This document shows, one piece after another, positions 44,308-53,646 of a DNA stretch of 64,000 nt. This DNA comes from UBA1715 sp964346725 (lineage in GTDB: Bacteria; Bacteroidota; Bacteroidia; Bacteroidales; UBA1715), in NCBI GenBank assembly GCA_964346725.1, contig CAYFVM010000003.1, positions 62,001 through 126,000 on the forward strand, read 5' to 3'. The number at the start of each line of letters is the position of its first letter. Within the stretch, counting starts at the first letter, position 1. The notes under the pieces are model-generated. The model was not told the origin of the DNA. It did not search any database and saw nothing but the letters and a program-made list of their open reading frames with translations. A program made the translations under genes and the position numbers.

Positions 44308-44901
44308 ATGCATCAGTTAGCTCAAAAATTAGAGAAGTATCATGTTATATTAGGTTCAGCATCACCTCGGCGAAAAGAATTGTTACAAGGTTTGGATATA
44401 CCATTTGAGGTGTTTTTGAAGAACACACAAGAAACTATAAACGCAACACTACCTTTTGAACAAATACCACAAGATATCGCACAACAAAAATTTAATGCCT
44501 TTTTACCCGATTTGACTGCCCGAGATTTTTTAATAACGGCAGATACATTAGTCTTTTGTGACGGGAGATCGGTTGGAAAACCAAAAAACGAAGCTGAAGC
44601 AAAAGAAATGATTTCATTCTTGTCGGGTAAAACTCATTCGGTAGTAACAGGAGTGTGTTTTGGAACCAAACAAAAACAAGAGGTTTTTTATCAACACTCG
44701 CAAGTTACATTTGCCGCCATGAACGAAACAGATATTGACTATTATATAGCAAAATATAAACCATTTGACAAGGCAGGAGCATATGGTGTGCAAGAATGGA
44801 TTGGCTATATGGGGATAGAATCAATTTATGGTTCGTATTACAATGTCATGGGATTACCGGTTCATAGTTTGTATTACAAAATATTGGATTATGAAGAATA
44901 A
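44308..44901 (+). CDS. maf: Maf family nucleotide pyrophosphatase
   Basis: The 197-residue protein has the Maf signatures ILGSASPRRKELL near the N terminus, ITADTLVF in the middle, GKPKNEAEAKEM, LSGKTHSVVTGVCF and DKAGAYGVQEW. Maf proteins hydrolyse noncanonical or dTTP/UTP nucleotides, a house-cleaning role. The TADT and DKAGAYGVQ forms are those of the YhdE-like dTTP/UTP group. Its end overlaps the S46 peptidase start by 11 nt. Confidence 0.93.
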   Translation: MHQLAQKLEKYHVILGSASPRRKELLQGLDIPFEVFLKNTQETINATLPFEQIPQDIAQQKFNAFLPDLTARDFLITADTLVFCDGRSVGKPKNEAEAKEMISFLSGKTHSVVTGVCFGTKQKQEVFYQHSQVTFAAMNETDIDYYIAKYKPFDKAGAYGVQEWIGYMGIESIYGSYYNVMGLPVHSLYYKILDYEE

Positions 44902-46936
44902 AATTTTGTTGATCTTATTGTTGTTGTTTTCGTATGCGACAAATGCTGCAGAGGGAATGTGGATTCCTTTGTTACTAGAGAAACAAATTTTACCTGAGAT
45001 GCAAGCAGAAGGATGTAAATTGACTGCTGAACAAATTTATAGTGCTGAAAAAGCCTGTTTGAAAGATGCCGTTGTCCGTGTTGGAGGCTGTACAGGAAGT
45101 TACATTTCAAATCAAGGTTTACTACTTACAAATTACCATTGCGCACAATCATTTGTTGCGAACGCGAGCGAAGGTGGCGTGAATTATCTTCGAGAAGGAT
45201 TTTTCGCAAAAACACAAGACGAGGAAATTCCAACGGGGAAACTTACCGTGGAAAATTTAATAGCAATTTATGATGTAACAGACAGATGTAGTCGAGGTTT
45301 GTCTGCAAATCAAGTTATGGCAGAAATTATCAAGGATTCATCGCAAGAATACCAATATTCAATAGAGGAATTTTATGGCAATAGCCAGTTCTTGTTATTT
45401 AAATCTAAAAAATACACAGATGTTCGTTTGGTTGCATTTATGCCAGCCGATATAGCATCGTATGGTGGTGATGTGGCAAATTGGTCATGGCCGCGTAGTT
45501 GTGCAGATTTTGCACTGTTGCGAGTGTATGAGAATGGTAAACCAATTGTTCCAAAAAAATATTTTGAAATAAATCCCGATGGCGTTACAAATGGAGATTT
45601 TACTATGGTTATGGGATATCCGGGAAAAACCAAAATGTATGGGACGGAACAAGAACTGAAGGATATTTATACCATATTGAATCCTGCTCAAATTGCAATG
45701 CGTGAAGCAACGTTACAACCTATGGCAAAATATATGTCAAAAGGACAAAAGGAATACGATGCCTATTTTGCCCGATATTCTTCATTATCAAATTATTACG
45801 AAAAATGGAAAGGAGAACAATATGGAATAGAAACGTCCGATGCATTGAAAAAACGCCATACTCGTGATAGCCTTTTGCAAACATGGATATCATTAAATGA
45901 TTCTTTACAATCACAGTTTGGAACGCTTTTTTCTGATTATAACAAACTTTGCAGAGACTATTATTTAGCATATACACATGTAGTTGTTAGTATTGAAGGG
46001 TTATGGAGAATGCGCATTCTTCAAGCTTCTAGTTCTATTATCGTGGGAAATAATCCAACCTTCGTGTATGAAGATCAATTCGTTACGAGTGTGGCAAAAT
46101 GTAATATGGAACTTGAACGTAGTGTATTTGAAAATATGTTATTTTTTGCATACGCATCAGGATTAACAAAAACCCCAACGTTAGAACGAATATATTCCGG
46201 TAAAACTGAACCCTATGTGGAATTTATGGATTCGGTTCTCAATAAAAGTGTGTTTACCGATTCTGTTCGCGCTGCGCAATTTAGTTATATGATAAATAAC
46301 AAACGAAAGTTTAAAAAACACGAAAATGTAATTGCATATTTATTGAAAAACGATGCATTGTATCGTTTTACCGATGAGATATACAATGAAATAATCAATA
46401 AAATGTTTCCTGAATACACCAATGCGAAATTGTTTTTTGATAGTGTTGCTAATCGAATGATAAAAGTTTTATATACCTATAATAAAGGTGCAATTGCTCC
46501 AGATGCTAACAGTACTATGCGTGTTAGTTATGGGAAAGTTATACCATTTGGCAATATGAGTGCTACAACATCAGAGTATTTTATTGAAATGTTATCGGAT
46601 TCTTCAAATGCATATAAATCAAATGAGATATTTAATACACTGCTCCGTGAAAAAGAATTTGGTTCCTATTCAAAAGATACATTATACATGAACTTTGTTG
46701 CAACCAACCAAACGTCAGGAGGTAATTCAGGTAGTCCGGTGATTGATGCAGATGGTAGACTAGTAGGGGTGAATTTCGATAGAAATTGGCAAGGTGTTAT
46801 GAGCGATTTTAATTATGATGAAAACTATTGCCGAAATATATCAGTAGATATACGTTATATATTGTTTTGTCTAGAAAAATACGGGCATGCAAACAATATC
46901 ATATCGGAATTAACGTTTAAAAAAAAATATAAATAG
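44891..46936 (+). CDS. S46 family dipeptidyl-peptidase, DPP11-like
   Basis: Exported serine exopeptidase that removes dipeptides from protein fragments. I chose ATG 44891 (MKNKILLILLL), which gives a signal peptide ending TNAA and 681 residues; the longer frame overlaps maf far too much. The catalytic His83 lies in LLLTNYHCA, and Ser613 in TSGGNSGSPV. Eighteen residues later comes Arg631 (FDRNW). In Porphyromonas DPP11 the arginine at 673, 18 residues after Ser655, gives specificity for Asp/Glu at P1, whereas DPP7 has glycine. This suggests an acidic-residue-specific enzyme. No T9SS C-terminal domain is visible. Confidence 0.9.
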   Translation: MKNKILLILLLLFSYATNAAEGMWIPLLLEKQILPEMQAEGCKLTAEQIYSAEKACLKDAVVRVGGCTGSYISNQGLLLTNYHCAQSFVANASEGGVNYLREGFFAKTQDEEIPTGKLTVENLIAIYDVTDRCSRGLSANQVMAEIIKDSSQEYQYSIEEFYGNSQFLLFKSKKYTDVRLVAFMPADIASYGGDVANWSWPRSCADFALLRVYENGKPIVPKKYFEINPDGVTNGDFTMVMGYPGKTKMYGTEQELKDIYTILNPAQIAMREATLQPMAKYMSKGQKEYDAYFARYSSLSNYYEKWKGEQYGIETSDALKKRHTRDSLLQTWISLNDSLQSQFGTLFSDYNKLCRDYYLAYTHVVVSIEGLWRMRILQASSSIIVGNNPTFVYEDQFVTSVAKCNMELERSVFENMLFFAYASGLTKTPTLERIYSGKTEPYVEFMDSVLNKSVFTDSVRAAQFSYMINNKRKFKKHENVIAYLLKNDALYRFTDEIYNEIINKMFPEYTNAKLFFDSVANRMIKVLYTYNKGAIAPDANSTMRVSYGKVIPFGNMSATTSEYFIEMLSDSSNAYKSNEIFNTLLREKEFGSYSKDTLYMNFVATNQTSGGNSGSPVIDADGRLVGVNFDRNWQGVMSDFNYDENYCRNISVDIRYILFCLEKYGHANNIISELTFKKKYK

Positions 46937-46942
46937 ATACAT

Positions 46943-47977
46943 ATGGGAAGAAAATTCGCATCGCTTGACACTACGAATAAATTATTGATGTTGCTAGTAT
47001 TGCCAGTCTTTTTTTTAGTCCTAAAAGAATTGTCTGCTATTTTTGTTCCTTTGATTATTGCTAGTTTTTTTGTCTTGCTTTTTATGCCACTTATACGTTG
47101 GGCAAATCGTAGAAACGTTCCTCGTTGGGTCTCTATTGTTGTTGTTTTTATTATATTCTTCATTGTCGTACGATCATGTATTTGGTTATTGCAACTCACT
47201 GGTAATGAATTTCGTACAACCGATCCACAAACGTGGCAGAATATATTCGCTGAATTCAATACTTTTGTCGTTCACTTCATGCAATTAATTGGACTCAAAG
47301 AAGATACGTTTCTTCAATATATGCAAGAAAATGATATAAAAACAACAATTTACGAAAACATAGGGAAAGTATTTACAGCTATACAGCATACAGCCTCAAT
47401 CATATTTCTGTCGGCATTTTTTATGATTTTGTTGATAGCTAGTTCTTTTAATGCACAAAAATTATTACAAGTAACTCTTTTCAAAGAAAAAATGCCTTCA
47501 ATGCGCACATACATCACTATTGAAAAAAGTATTTCAAAATTTATCTTAGTAAAATTCCTTATCAGTTTGTTTACCGGAATTTCATTTTCAGTACTCTGTT
47601 ATTTCTTTGATGTGAAATTTGCGATATTTTGGGGTATGCTTGCGTTTATACTCAATTTTATACAAATGATTGGGTCAATCATTTCAACCGCTGTCTTGTG
47701 TGTTTTTGGTCTTACCCAAATTGCAACAATGCCGATGATAATATTATTTATTGTAATAGCTATTGCTATACAGATATTTTGGGGGAGTATTTTGGAACCT
47801 ATATTTATGGGACGAACATTCTCAATCAATACCATTACTATTATTGTAATGCTGTTCTTCTGGGGATATGTATGGAATATTCCGGGAATGATATTGGCTG
47901 TGCCATTAACAGTCACCGTGAAAACTATATTGGAGCAGTTTGAAAAAACAAAAAAAGTAGCCCAATTAATGTCATAA
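46943..47977 (+). CDS. AI-2E/PerM family membrane protein
   Basis: The 344-residue protein has the PF01594 layout: two pairs of N-terminal helices (FVPLIIASFFVLLFMPLIRWANRR), a soluble middle part (about 85-160), and C-terminal helices with GMLAFILNFIQMIGSII and EPIFMGRTFSINTITIIVMLFFWG. The C-terminal GMILAVPLTVTVKTI is characteristic. Family members include permeases and the sodium-proton exchanger-like or AI-2 exporter TqsA, so the substrate cannot be given. Last gene of the long operon. Confidence 0.9.
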   Translation: MGRKFASLDTTNKLLMLLVLPVFFLVLKELSAIFVPLIIASFFVLLFMPLIRWANRRNVPRWVSIVVVFIIFFIVVRSCIWLLQLTGNEFRTTDPQTWQNIFAEFNTFVVHFMQLIGLKEDTFLQYMQENDIKTTIYENIGKVFTAIQHTASIIFLSAFFMILLIASSFNAQKLLQVTLFKEKMPSMRTYITIEKSISKFILVKFLISLFTGISFSVLCYFFDVKFAIFWGMLAFILNFIQMIGSIISTAVLCVFGLTQIATMPMIILFIVIAIAIQIFWGSILEPIFMGRTFSINTITIIVMLFFWGYVWNIPGMILAVPLTVTVKTILEQFEKTKKVAQLMS

Positions 47978-48063
47978 TTTAAAATTTTGTAAAAAAAGTC
48001 GTAAAGGGGTTATGTTTTCTAAGAATTTTGTACTTTTATACATGATTTTTTAGAAATAAAATT

Positions 48064-49401
48064 ATGGCAGAAAAAAAACCAAAGATTTTTGTACTTGATA
48101 CAAATGTTGTTTTACATAACTATCGAGCGATATATGCGTTTCAAGAAAATGATGTGGTAATTCCAATTACCGTATTGGAAGAATTAGATAAATTCAAAAA
48201 AGGTGAATCGGAATTAGGGTGGAACACACGCCAATTTACCCGAGAATTAGATGCACTTGCTGGAGACAAAGTCTTTACCGAAGGTATTCCATTGGGAGAT
48301 GGATTGGGGAAATTATTTATCAAAACCCATGCAAAATATCCGGAAATAGTAAAAAACTCTTTTGTAGAGCAAATCCCCGATCACAAAATTATAGCTACTG
48401 CCGTTATTGTCAAAGAAGAGAATCCAGATAGGACAATTATAGTCGTTTCAAAAGACATTAATTTAAGAATGAAGGCTAAATCAATAGGATTGATTGCCGA
48501 AGATTTTGAAAATGACAAAATATACGATATCGATAGGATAGAAGAAGGTGTACGTATTCTTGACAATATAGATATTACCTATATAAATAAACTATATGCA
48601 AAAAATACGACAAATAACGTTGTTACTCCAGAAGAAATAGGAATTCGTCGCCCCGAAAGTAACGAATATTTTATGCTAAATAGCGGGAATACCTCTATAA
48701 TGGCATATTATAGCCCACAAACTAATACAATTTCTCGTGTAAATAAATATAGAGTAACGGGTATAGAACCTCGAAATTCAGAACAAGCATTTGCAATGCA
48801 TGCCTTGCTTAATGATGATGTTAAATTGATTGCATTGACAGGAACAGCTGGAACAGGAAAAACATTGTTGGCTTTGGCAGCAGCTTTGGCTCAACATGAA
48901 AACTTTGATCAAGTGTTGCTCGCGAGACCAATAGTAGCATTAGGGAATAAAGATTTAGGATATTTACCGGGAGGTGAAAAAGAGAAAATCAAACCATATA
49001 TGTTGCCTTTGTTTGATAATTTACAAGTAATCAAGCAAAGCTTGAGAAACAATGGCGCTAAAATAACAGAGATAGATGATATGTTGCATGATGGTACATT
49101 GCAAATATCTCCATTGGCATACATTCGTGGTCGTTCATTGTCGCATGTATTCTTTATAATTGATGAAGCCCAAAATCTAACGCCACACGAAGTGAAAACA
49201 ATCATTACGCGAGCAGGAGAAGGCACCAAAATTGTATTTACCGGCGATATTCAACAAATAGATTCTCCATATTTGGATACATATTCAAATGGACTTTCTC
49301 ATTTAAGTGCAAAAATGAAAGGACAAAGTATATTTGAACATATAAATTTAGTAAAAGGTGAACGAAGTGAATTGGCAGAATTAGCGAGTAAATTACTCTA
49401 A
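48064..49401 (+). CDS. PhoH family protein with N-terminal PIN domain
   Basis: The 445-residue cytoplasmic protein joins a PIN nuclease-like domain (about 1-150: IFVLDTNVVLHNY, VLEELDKFKKG, VVSKDINLRMKA) to a PhoH ATPase (about 230-445) with Walker A LTGTAGTGKTLLALA near residue 260 and VFFIIDEAQNLTPHEVKTIITRAGEGTKIVFTGD (given as family marks for the Walker B region). Such PhoH2-like fusions are reported to be sequence-specific RNA helicase/ribonucleases. It stands 86 nt after the AI-2E gene. Confidence 0.93.
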   Translation: MAEKKPKIFVLDTNVVLHNYRAIYAFQENDVVIPITVLEELDKFKKGESELGWNTRQFTRELDALAGDKVFTEGIPLGDGLGKLFIKTHAKYPEIVKNSFVEQIPDHKIIATAVIVKEENPDRTIIVVSKDINLRMKAKSIGLIAEDFENDKIYDIDRIEEGVRILDNIDITYINKLYAKNTTNNVVTPEEIGIRRPESNEYFMLNSGNTSIMAYYSPQTNTISRVNKYRVTGIEPRNSEQAFAMHALLNDDVKLIALTGTAGTGKTLLALAAALAQHENFDQVLLARPIVALGNKDLGYLPGGEKEKIKPYMLPLFDNLQVIKQSLRNNGAKITEIDDMLHDGTLQISPLAYIRGRSLSHVFFIIDEAQNLTPHEVKTIITRAGEGTKIVFTGDIQQIDSPYLDTYSNGLSHLSAKMKGQSIFEHINLVKGERSELAELASKLL

Positions 49402-49434
49402 AATTTATTAATAAGTCAAAAAAATGTTCATAAC

Positions 49435-49465
49435 CCCTATAAATATAGGGAAAATGAGGGGGGGG
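49435..49465. repeat. 7-bp inverted repeat and G8 run upstream of the HU gene
   Basis: CCCTATA-AA-TATAGGG (49435-49450) is a perfect palindrome with a 2-nt centre. It is followed 7 nt later by eight consecutive G (49458-49465), notable in this AT-rich background. It lies about 45 nt upstream of the HU promoter box. Confidence 0.6.
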
Positions 49466-49509
49466 CAAAGAAAAAAAACAAAAAAGTGTTGTATGTGTTA
49501 AAAAAAACA

Positions 49510-49517
49510 TATCTTTG
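49510..49517 (+). promoter_or_regulatory. promoter -7 box of the HU gene
   Basis: TATCTTTG, with GTTG 18 nt upstream (49488-49491) as a near-match to the -33 box. The leader is A/T-rich and about 60 nt long, as is usual for strongly expressed Bacteroidota genes. Confidence 0.65.
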
Positions 49518-49581
49518 TTAATGTTGATATTAGAATAATTAAAAAAAACAATTTTAAATAATTAACTTAAATTAAATTATT

Positions 49582-49854
49582 ATGAACAAACAAGAACTAG
49601 TAGCAGCAATCGCTGCTGAAGCTAACTTAACAAAGGTAGCTTCAGAAAAAGCAGTAAACGCATTCGTAAAAGCAGTATCTGGCGCATTGAAAAAAGGTGA
49701 TAGCGTGCAATTGATCGGTTTCGGAACATTCTCTATTGGTAAAAGAAATGCTAGAGTTGGAAGAAACCCACAAACAGGTAAAGAAATTAAAATTGCAGCT
49801 AAGAAAGTAGCTAAATTCAAAGCAGGAAAAGTTCTTTCTGATTTAGTAAAATAG
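49582..49854 (+). CDS. hup: HU family DNA-binding protein
   Basis: The 90-residue nucleoid protein begins MNKQELVAAIAAEANLTK, has SVQLIGFGTFSIGKRNARVGRNPQTGKEI (the saddle and DNA-binding arm with the RNPQTG tip) and ends in a basic helix. Length and motif match HU rather than the longer IHF. It binds and bends DNA without strong sequence preference. It is a single-gene unit with its own promoter and a very strong terminator. Confidence 0.97.
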   Translation: MNKQELVAAIAAEANLTKVASEKAVNAFVKAVSGALKKGDSVQLIGFGTFSIGKRNARVGRNPQTGKEIKIAAKKVAKFKAGKVLSDLVK

Positions 49855-49868
49855 TTTTTATTAAATAT

Positions 49869-49910
49869 TATCAAAAAAAGAGGACTCTTCGGAGTCCTCT
49901 TTTTTTGATA
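49869..49910 (+). terminator. strong terminator after the HU gene
   Basis: A perfect 19-bp stem with TTCG tetraloop: left arm contains AAAAAAAGAGGACTC (49873-49887), right arm GAGTCCTCTTTTTTT (49892-49906). Confidence 0.95.
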
Positions 49911-50040
49911 ATATGCGAACAGAAACTCGTTGATCCTCATAGGATATAGATAGGCTAACTTGTTCCGCTAGTCGTAGTTTTACCAAGGTAAGATATGTCA
50001 TGAAAACGATCTTTGAAGATTGTTCTTTGCCAAAATTGAC

Positions 50041-50048
50041 TATCTTTG
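50041..50048 (+). promoter_or_regulatory. promoter -7 box of the ABC-F gene
   Basis: TATCTTTG, about 43 nt before the chosen start codon. The earliest in-frame ATG overlaps this box, which rules out the longest frame. Confidence 0.65.
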
Positions 50049-50090
50049 CAATCCAAAATGGCAGCAAAAACGGCTGCAAATAAATCAAAT

Positions 50091-51707
50091 ATGATAACAG
50101 TTGATAATTTAGCTATTCAGTTCGGTAAACGAACTCTTTTTCAAGATGTTAATTTAAAGTTCACGCCTGGTAATATATATGGCGTTATTGGTGCAAATGG
50201 TGCTGGTAAAACAACATTCCTACGTCTTTTGTCTAGTGATTTAGAATCAACTCGAGGCTCTGTTTCGCTTGGTTCAAACGAACGTCTTTCGGTTTTACGT
50301 CAGAATCACTTTGAGTACGACGATTGTACCGTTCTCAACACAGTTCTTATGGGATATGCCCAGCTGTGGAACATTATGCAAGAAAAAGAGGTAATTTATG
50401 CTAAAACAGATTTTACCGATGAAGATGGAGTTAAAGCAGCAGAATTAGAAGAGAAATTTTCCGAAATGGATGGTTGGAATGCAGAGAGCGATGCCGCATC
50501 ATTATTGAGTGGACTAGGAGTTGCAGAGGATTTGCACCAAAAATTGATGAAGGATTTAAGTGGTAAAGAAAAAGTGCGAGTAATGCTTGCGCAATCTCTG
50601 TTTGGTAATCCCGACAATTTATTGCTTGATGAGCCTACCAACGACTTGGATTTAAATACTATTTCTTGGTTGGAAAACTTCTTGTCAAACTTCGAGAAAA
50701 CCGTGTTGGTAGTATCTCACGATCGTCACTTCTTAGACTCAGTATGTACGCACACTGTAGATATTGATTTTGGGAAAATTCAATTATATGCCGGAAATTA
50801 TTCGTTTTGGTACCAAAGTAGTCAGTTGGCATTACGTCAGCAACAACAGCAAAATAAGCGAGCAGAAGAAAAACGAAAAGAATTGTTGGAGTTCATTGCT
50901 CGATTCAGTGCCAATGTTGCTAAGTCAAAACAAACGACCAGCCGTAAAAAAATGCTTGAAAAATTGAACGTGGAAGAAATTCAACCTTCTACACGTCGTT
51001 ATCCGGGCATAATATTTAAGCCAAATCGTGAGGTTGGAAATAAAATATTGGAAGTAAATGGGTTATCGGCATCCATAAATGGTGAACCTTTGTTTAGTAA
51101 AGTTGATTTCATGGTCGAAAAAGGAGACAAAATCGTATTCCTTTCTCGTGATCCACGTGCTATTACTGCTTTGTTTGAGATTGTCAACAATAACAGAATA
51201 CCTGATGCAGGAAAATTTGAATGGGGACAGACTGTAACTTCAGCATATTTGCCAGTAGATAATTCATCATTCTTTAATACCGATATGTCGTTAATTGATT
51301 GGTTGGGGCAGTTCTCAGAAGACACTCATGAGGTATTTTTGCGTGGTTATTTGGGAAGAATGCTTTTTTCTAATGAAGAAGTTTACAAAAAAGTGAACGT
51401 ACTCTCTGGAGGTGAAAAAATGCGTTGCATGATTTCAAGAATGATGTTGCGCGACGCCAATGTATTAATATTGGATTCGCCTACCAATCATTTGGATTTG
51501 GAGTCAATACAAGCGTTTAACAATTCTTTGATACAATTTCCTGAGATAGTGCTATTCGCTTCTCATGACCATGAATTTATTCAAACGGTTTGTAATCGTA
51601 TTATAGAATTGACACCTAATGGTATCATTGATAAGAAAATGGATTACGATGATTATATTACTGATGAAAAAGTAGCTGCACAGCAAGAAAAATTATATTC
51701 AAAATAG
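50091..51707 (+). CDS. ABC-F type ATPase with one degenerate ATP site
   Basis: Soluble twin-ATPase of 538 residues without membrane helices, of the ABC-F class that works on the ribosome. I chose MITVDNLAIQFG at 50091 because the promoter overlaps earlier starts. NBD1 has Walker A GANGAGKTT (34-42), signature LSGKE and Walker B LLLDEPTNDLDL. A charged interdomain linker (about 240-300) follows. NBD2 has FLSRDPRAITALFE in place of Walker A (about 349), an intact LSGGE and LDSPTNHLDL with Ser replacing the catalytic Glu (about 461). So one composite site (NBD1 walls plus NBD2 signature) is intact and the other is not. It may belong to the YbiT-like subgroup. Confidence 0.9.
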   Translation: MITVDNLAIQFGKRTLFQDVNLKFTPGNIYGVIGANGAGKTTFLRLLSSDLESTRGSVSLGSNERLSVLRQNHFEYDDCTVLNTVLMGYAQLWNIMQEKEVIYAKTDFTDEDGVKAAELEEKFSEMDGWNAESDAASLLSGLGVAEDLHQKLMKDLSGKEKVRVMLAQSLFGNPDNLLLDEPTNDLDLNTISWLENFLSNFEKTVLVVSHDRHFLDSVCTHTVDIDFGKIQLYAGNYSFWYQSSQLALRQQQQQNKRAEEKRKELLEFIARFSANVAKSKQTTSRKKMLEKLNVEEIQPSTRRYPGIIFKPNREVGNKILEVNGLSASINGEPLFSKVDFMVEKGDKIVFLSRDPRAITALFEIVNNNRIPDAGKFEWGQTVTSAYLPVDNSSFFNTDMSLIDWLGQFSEDTHEVFLRGYLGRMLFSNEEVYKKVNVLSGGEKMRCMISRMMLRDANVLILDSPTNHLDLESIQAFNNSLIQFPEIVLFASHDHEFIQTVCNRIIELTPNGIIDKKMDYDDYITDEKVAAQQEKLYSK

Positions 51708-51760
51708 AGTTGTGTAGTTGAGGATTTTCTTATTGAAGAAACTCTGTCTAAACAATAATA

Positions 51761-51793
51761 AAAAAAGAGATGTACCGTAGTGCATCTCTTTTT
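51761..51793. terminator. bidirectional terminator between the ABC-F gene and guaA
   Basis: AAAAAGAGATG (51762-51772) pairs with CATCTCTTTTT (51783-51793), with A and T runs on both sides for the two convergent genes. Confidence 0.9.
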
Positions 51794-51796
51794 ATT

Positions 51797-53401
51797 TTAT
51801 TCCCATTCTATTGTTGCGGGTGGTTTTGATGAGATATCGTAGCATACGCGATTTACACCTTTTACCTTATTTATAATGTCATTGGAAACTTTTGCCATAA
51901 ATTCGTATGGTAAATGAGCCCAATCGGCTGTCATGGCATCGGTGCTGGTAACAGCACGCAGTGCAACTGCGCGTTCGTATGTACGTTCATCCCCCATAAC
52001 GCCTACACTCTTGATCGGCAACAAGATTACGCCTGCTTGCCATATTTGATCGTATAAAGAGACTTCAATTTCTCCGTTTGACATATCAGCCGGTACGCCA
52101 GCAGCAAGAAGTTTACGTGCTTCTTCACCGCTTAATTTCGTTTTCCAATCACGTAAGCCTTGTATGAAAATATCATCGGCATCTTGTAGGATACGAACTT
52201 TGTCAGGAGTAATATCTCCCAAAATCCGGACAGCCAAGCCCGGACCCGGGAATGGGTGACGAGTAATTAAATGTTCAGGCATACCTAATTGACGACCTAC
52301 ACGACGAACTTCGTCTTTGAAAAGCCATTGTAATGGTTCGCACAATTGTAAGTGCATTTTTTCAGGAAGACCACCAACATTGTGATGACTCTTGATAATC
52401 ATACCGGTAATGCTCAAACTCTCAATCCTATCAGGGTAGATGGTGCCTTGCGCTAACCATTTTGCATCGGTAATTTTTTGAGCTTCGTCATTGAATACAT
52501 CGATAAATCCGGCACCAATAATTTTACGTTTACGTTCTGGTTCTGTTATGCCTTCAAGTTCTTTGAAGAATTTTTCGCTCGCATCTACGCCAATTACGTT
52601 CAAACCAAGACATTCGTAGTCGTGGAGCACGTTTTTGAATTCGTTTTTACGAAGCATACCGTGGTCAACGAAAATACAGGTAAGATTTTTACCAATAGCT
52701 TTGTTGAGCAACATTGCGCAAACAGATGAATCAACACCACCGCTCAAACCAAGAATTACTCGGTCGTTACCCAATTTTGCTTTAAGTTCAGCAACGGTTG
52801 TTTCAACGAATGAAGCAGGGCTCCAAGTTTGTTTTCCACCGCAAATGTCAACAACAAAGTTTTTAAGCAATAAAGAGCCATGTTTTGTATGGAATACTTC
52901 TGGATGGAATTGTACTCCCCAGGTTTTTTCCCCTTCAAATTGATATGCTGCAAAACGCACTTTGTTTGTTGATGCAATCGTTTTGCAATTATCTGGTAAT
53001 TTGGTAATTGAGTCTCCGTGGCTCATCCAAACTTGTGAATTATCTTCGAAATTTTTAAAGAGTTGATTCTGTTTGTCAAATGATGAAAGATTTGCGCGTC
53101 CATATTCGCGAGTTCCGGCAGATTCAACTTTACCGCCAAACGTATTTGCCATAAATTGAGCGCCATAGCAAATGCCAAGAATAGGGTATTTTCCACGAAT
53201 GTCCGTCAAATCAACTTTGAAAGCCTTTTCGTCATACACACTAAACGGCGAACCACTCAAAATGACACCGATTACATCTTTGTCGTCTTTAGGAAATTTG
53301 TTGTAGGGAACAATTTCGCAAAACATGTCCAATTCGCGCACACGACGGCCAATGAGCTGCGTGGTTTGCGAACCGAAATCAAGAATTATGATTTTTTCCA
53401 T
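51797..53401 (-). CDS. guaA: GMP synthase (glutamine-hydrolysing)
   Basis: Converts XMP to GMP. The 534-residue protein has a class I glutamine amidotransferase domain (catalytic Cys in ILGICYGAQFMA near residue 80, and GVQFHPEVFHT), an ATP pyrophosphatase domain with P-loop LGLSGGVDSSVCAMLL, and the dimerisation domain ending CYDISSKPPATIEWE. The second domain also shows TRHPFPGPGLAVRI. The length is typical. Confidence 0.97.
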   Translation of the reverse strand: MEKIIILDFGSQTTQLIGRRVRELDMFCEIVPYNKFPKDDKDVIGVILSGSPFSVYDEKAFKVDLTDIRGKYPILGICYGAQFMANTFGGKVESAGTREYGRANLSSFDKQNQLFKNFEDNSQVWMSHGDSITKLPDNCKTIASTNKVRFAAYQFEGEKTWGVQFHPEVFHTKHGSLLLKNFVVDICGGKQTWSPASFVETTVAELKAKLGNDRVILGLSGGVDSSVCAMLLNKAIGKNLTCIFVDHGMLRKNEFKNVLHDYECLGLNVIGVDASEKFFKELEGITEPERKRKIIGAGFIDVFNDEAQKITDAKWLAQGTIYPDRIESLSITGMIIKSHHNVGGLPEKMHLQLCEPLQWLFKDEVRRVGRQLGMPEHLITRHPFPGPGLAVRILGDITPDKVRILQDADDIFIQGLRDWKTKLSGEEARKLLAAGVPADMSNGEIEVSLYDQIWQAGVILLPIKSVGVMGDERTYERAVALRAVTSTDAMTADWAHLPYEFMAKVSNDIINKVKGVNRVCYDISSKPPATIEWE

Positions 53402-53421
53402 TGCATATTTTTATTATGTGC

Positions 53422-53429
53422 CAAAAATA
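53422..53429 (-). promoter_or_regulatory. promoter -7 box of guaA
   Basis: Minus-strand TATTTTTG, 20 nt before the start codon. Confidence 0.55.
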
Positions 53430-53638
53430 CTATGATTATTGTAAAATACGGAAAGATGCTGAAAGAAAAATTATTTTTTTTGCCACAGTGCTCATAAAGT
53501 CTAATGGTGTGGGGGTTATGTGTTTACACGTAAAAATTATTTCAGGGAATAATTTATCAATATGACTAAGCATGACATATTTACCAAATTGCTTCTAAAA
53601 ACTCTTTATTGATTTTAAAGTTTCTAAATAAAAATAAT

Positions 53639-53646
53639 TACTTTTG
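53639..53646 (+). promoter_or_regulatory. promoter -7 box of the ligase-ACT-symporter operon
   Basis: TACTTTTG, 55 nt before the chosen start. It falls inside the longest open frame, which supports the internal ATG at 53702. Confidence 0.6.

Noticed and set aside
44891..46936. Type IX secretion C-terminal domain on the S46 peptidase
   Set aside because: The protein ends shortly after the peptidase core; no added beta-sandwich with conserved C-terminal motif is present.
50046..50090. Earlier starts for the ABC-F gene
   Set aside because: The first overlaps the promoter -7 box and the next would leave almost no leader; the residues are Ala/Lys-rich without family match.
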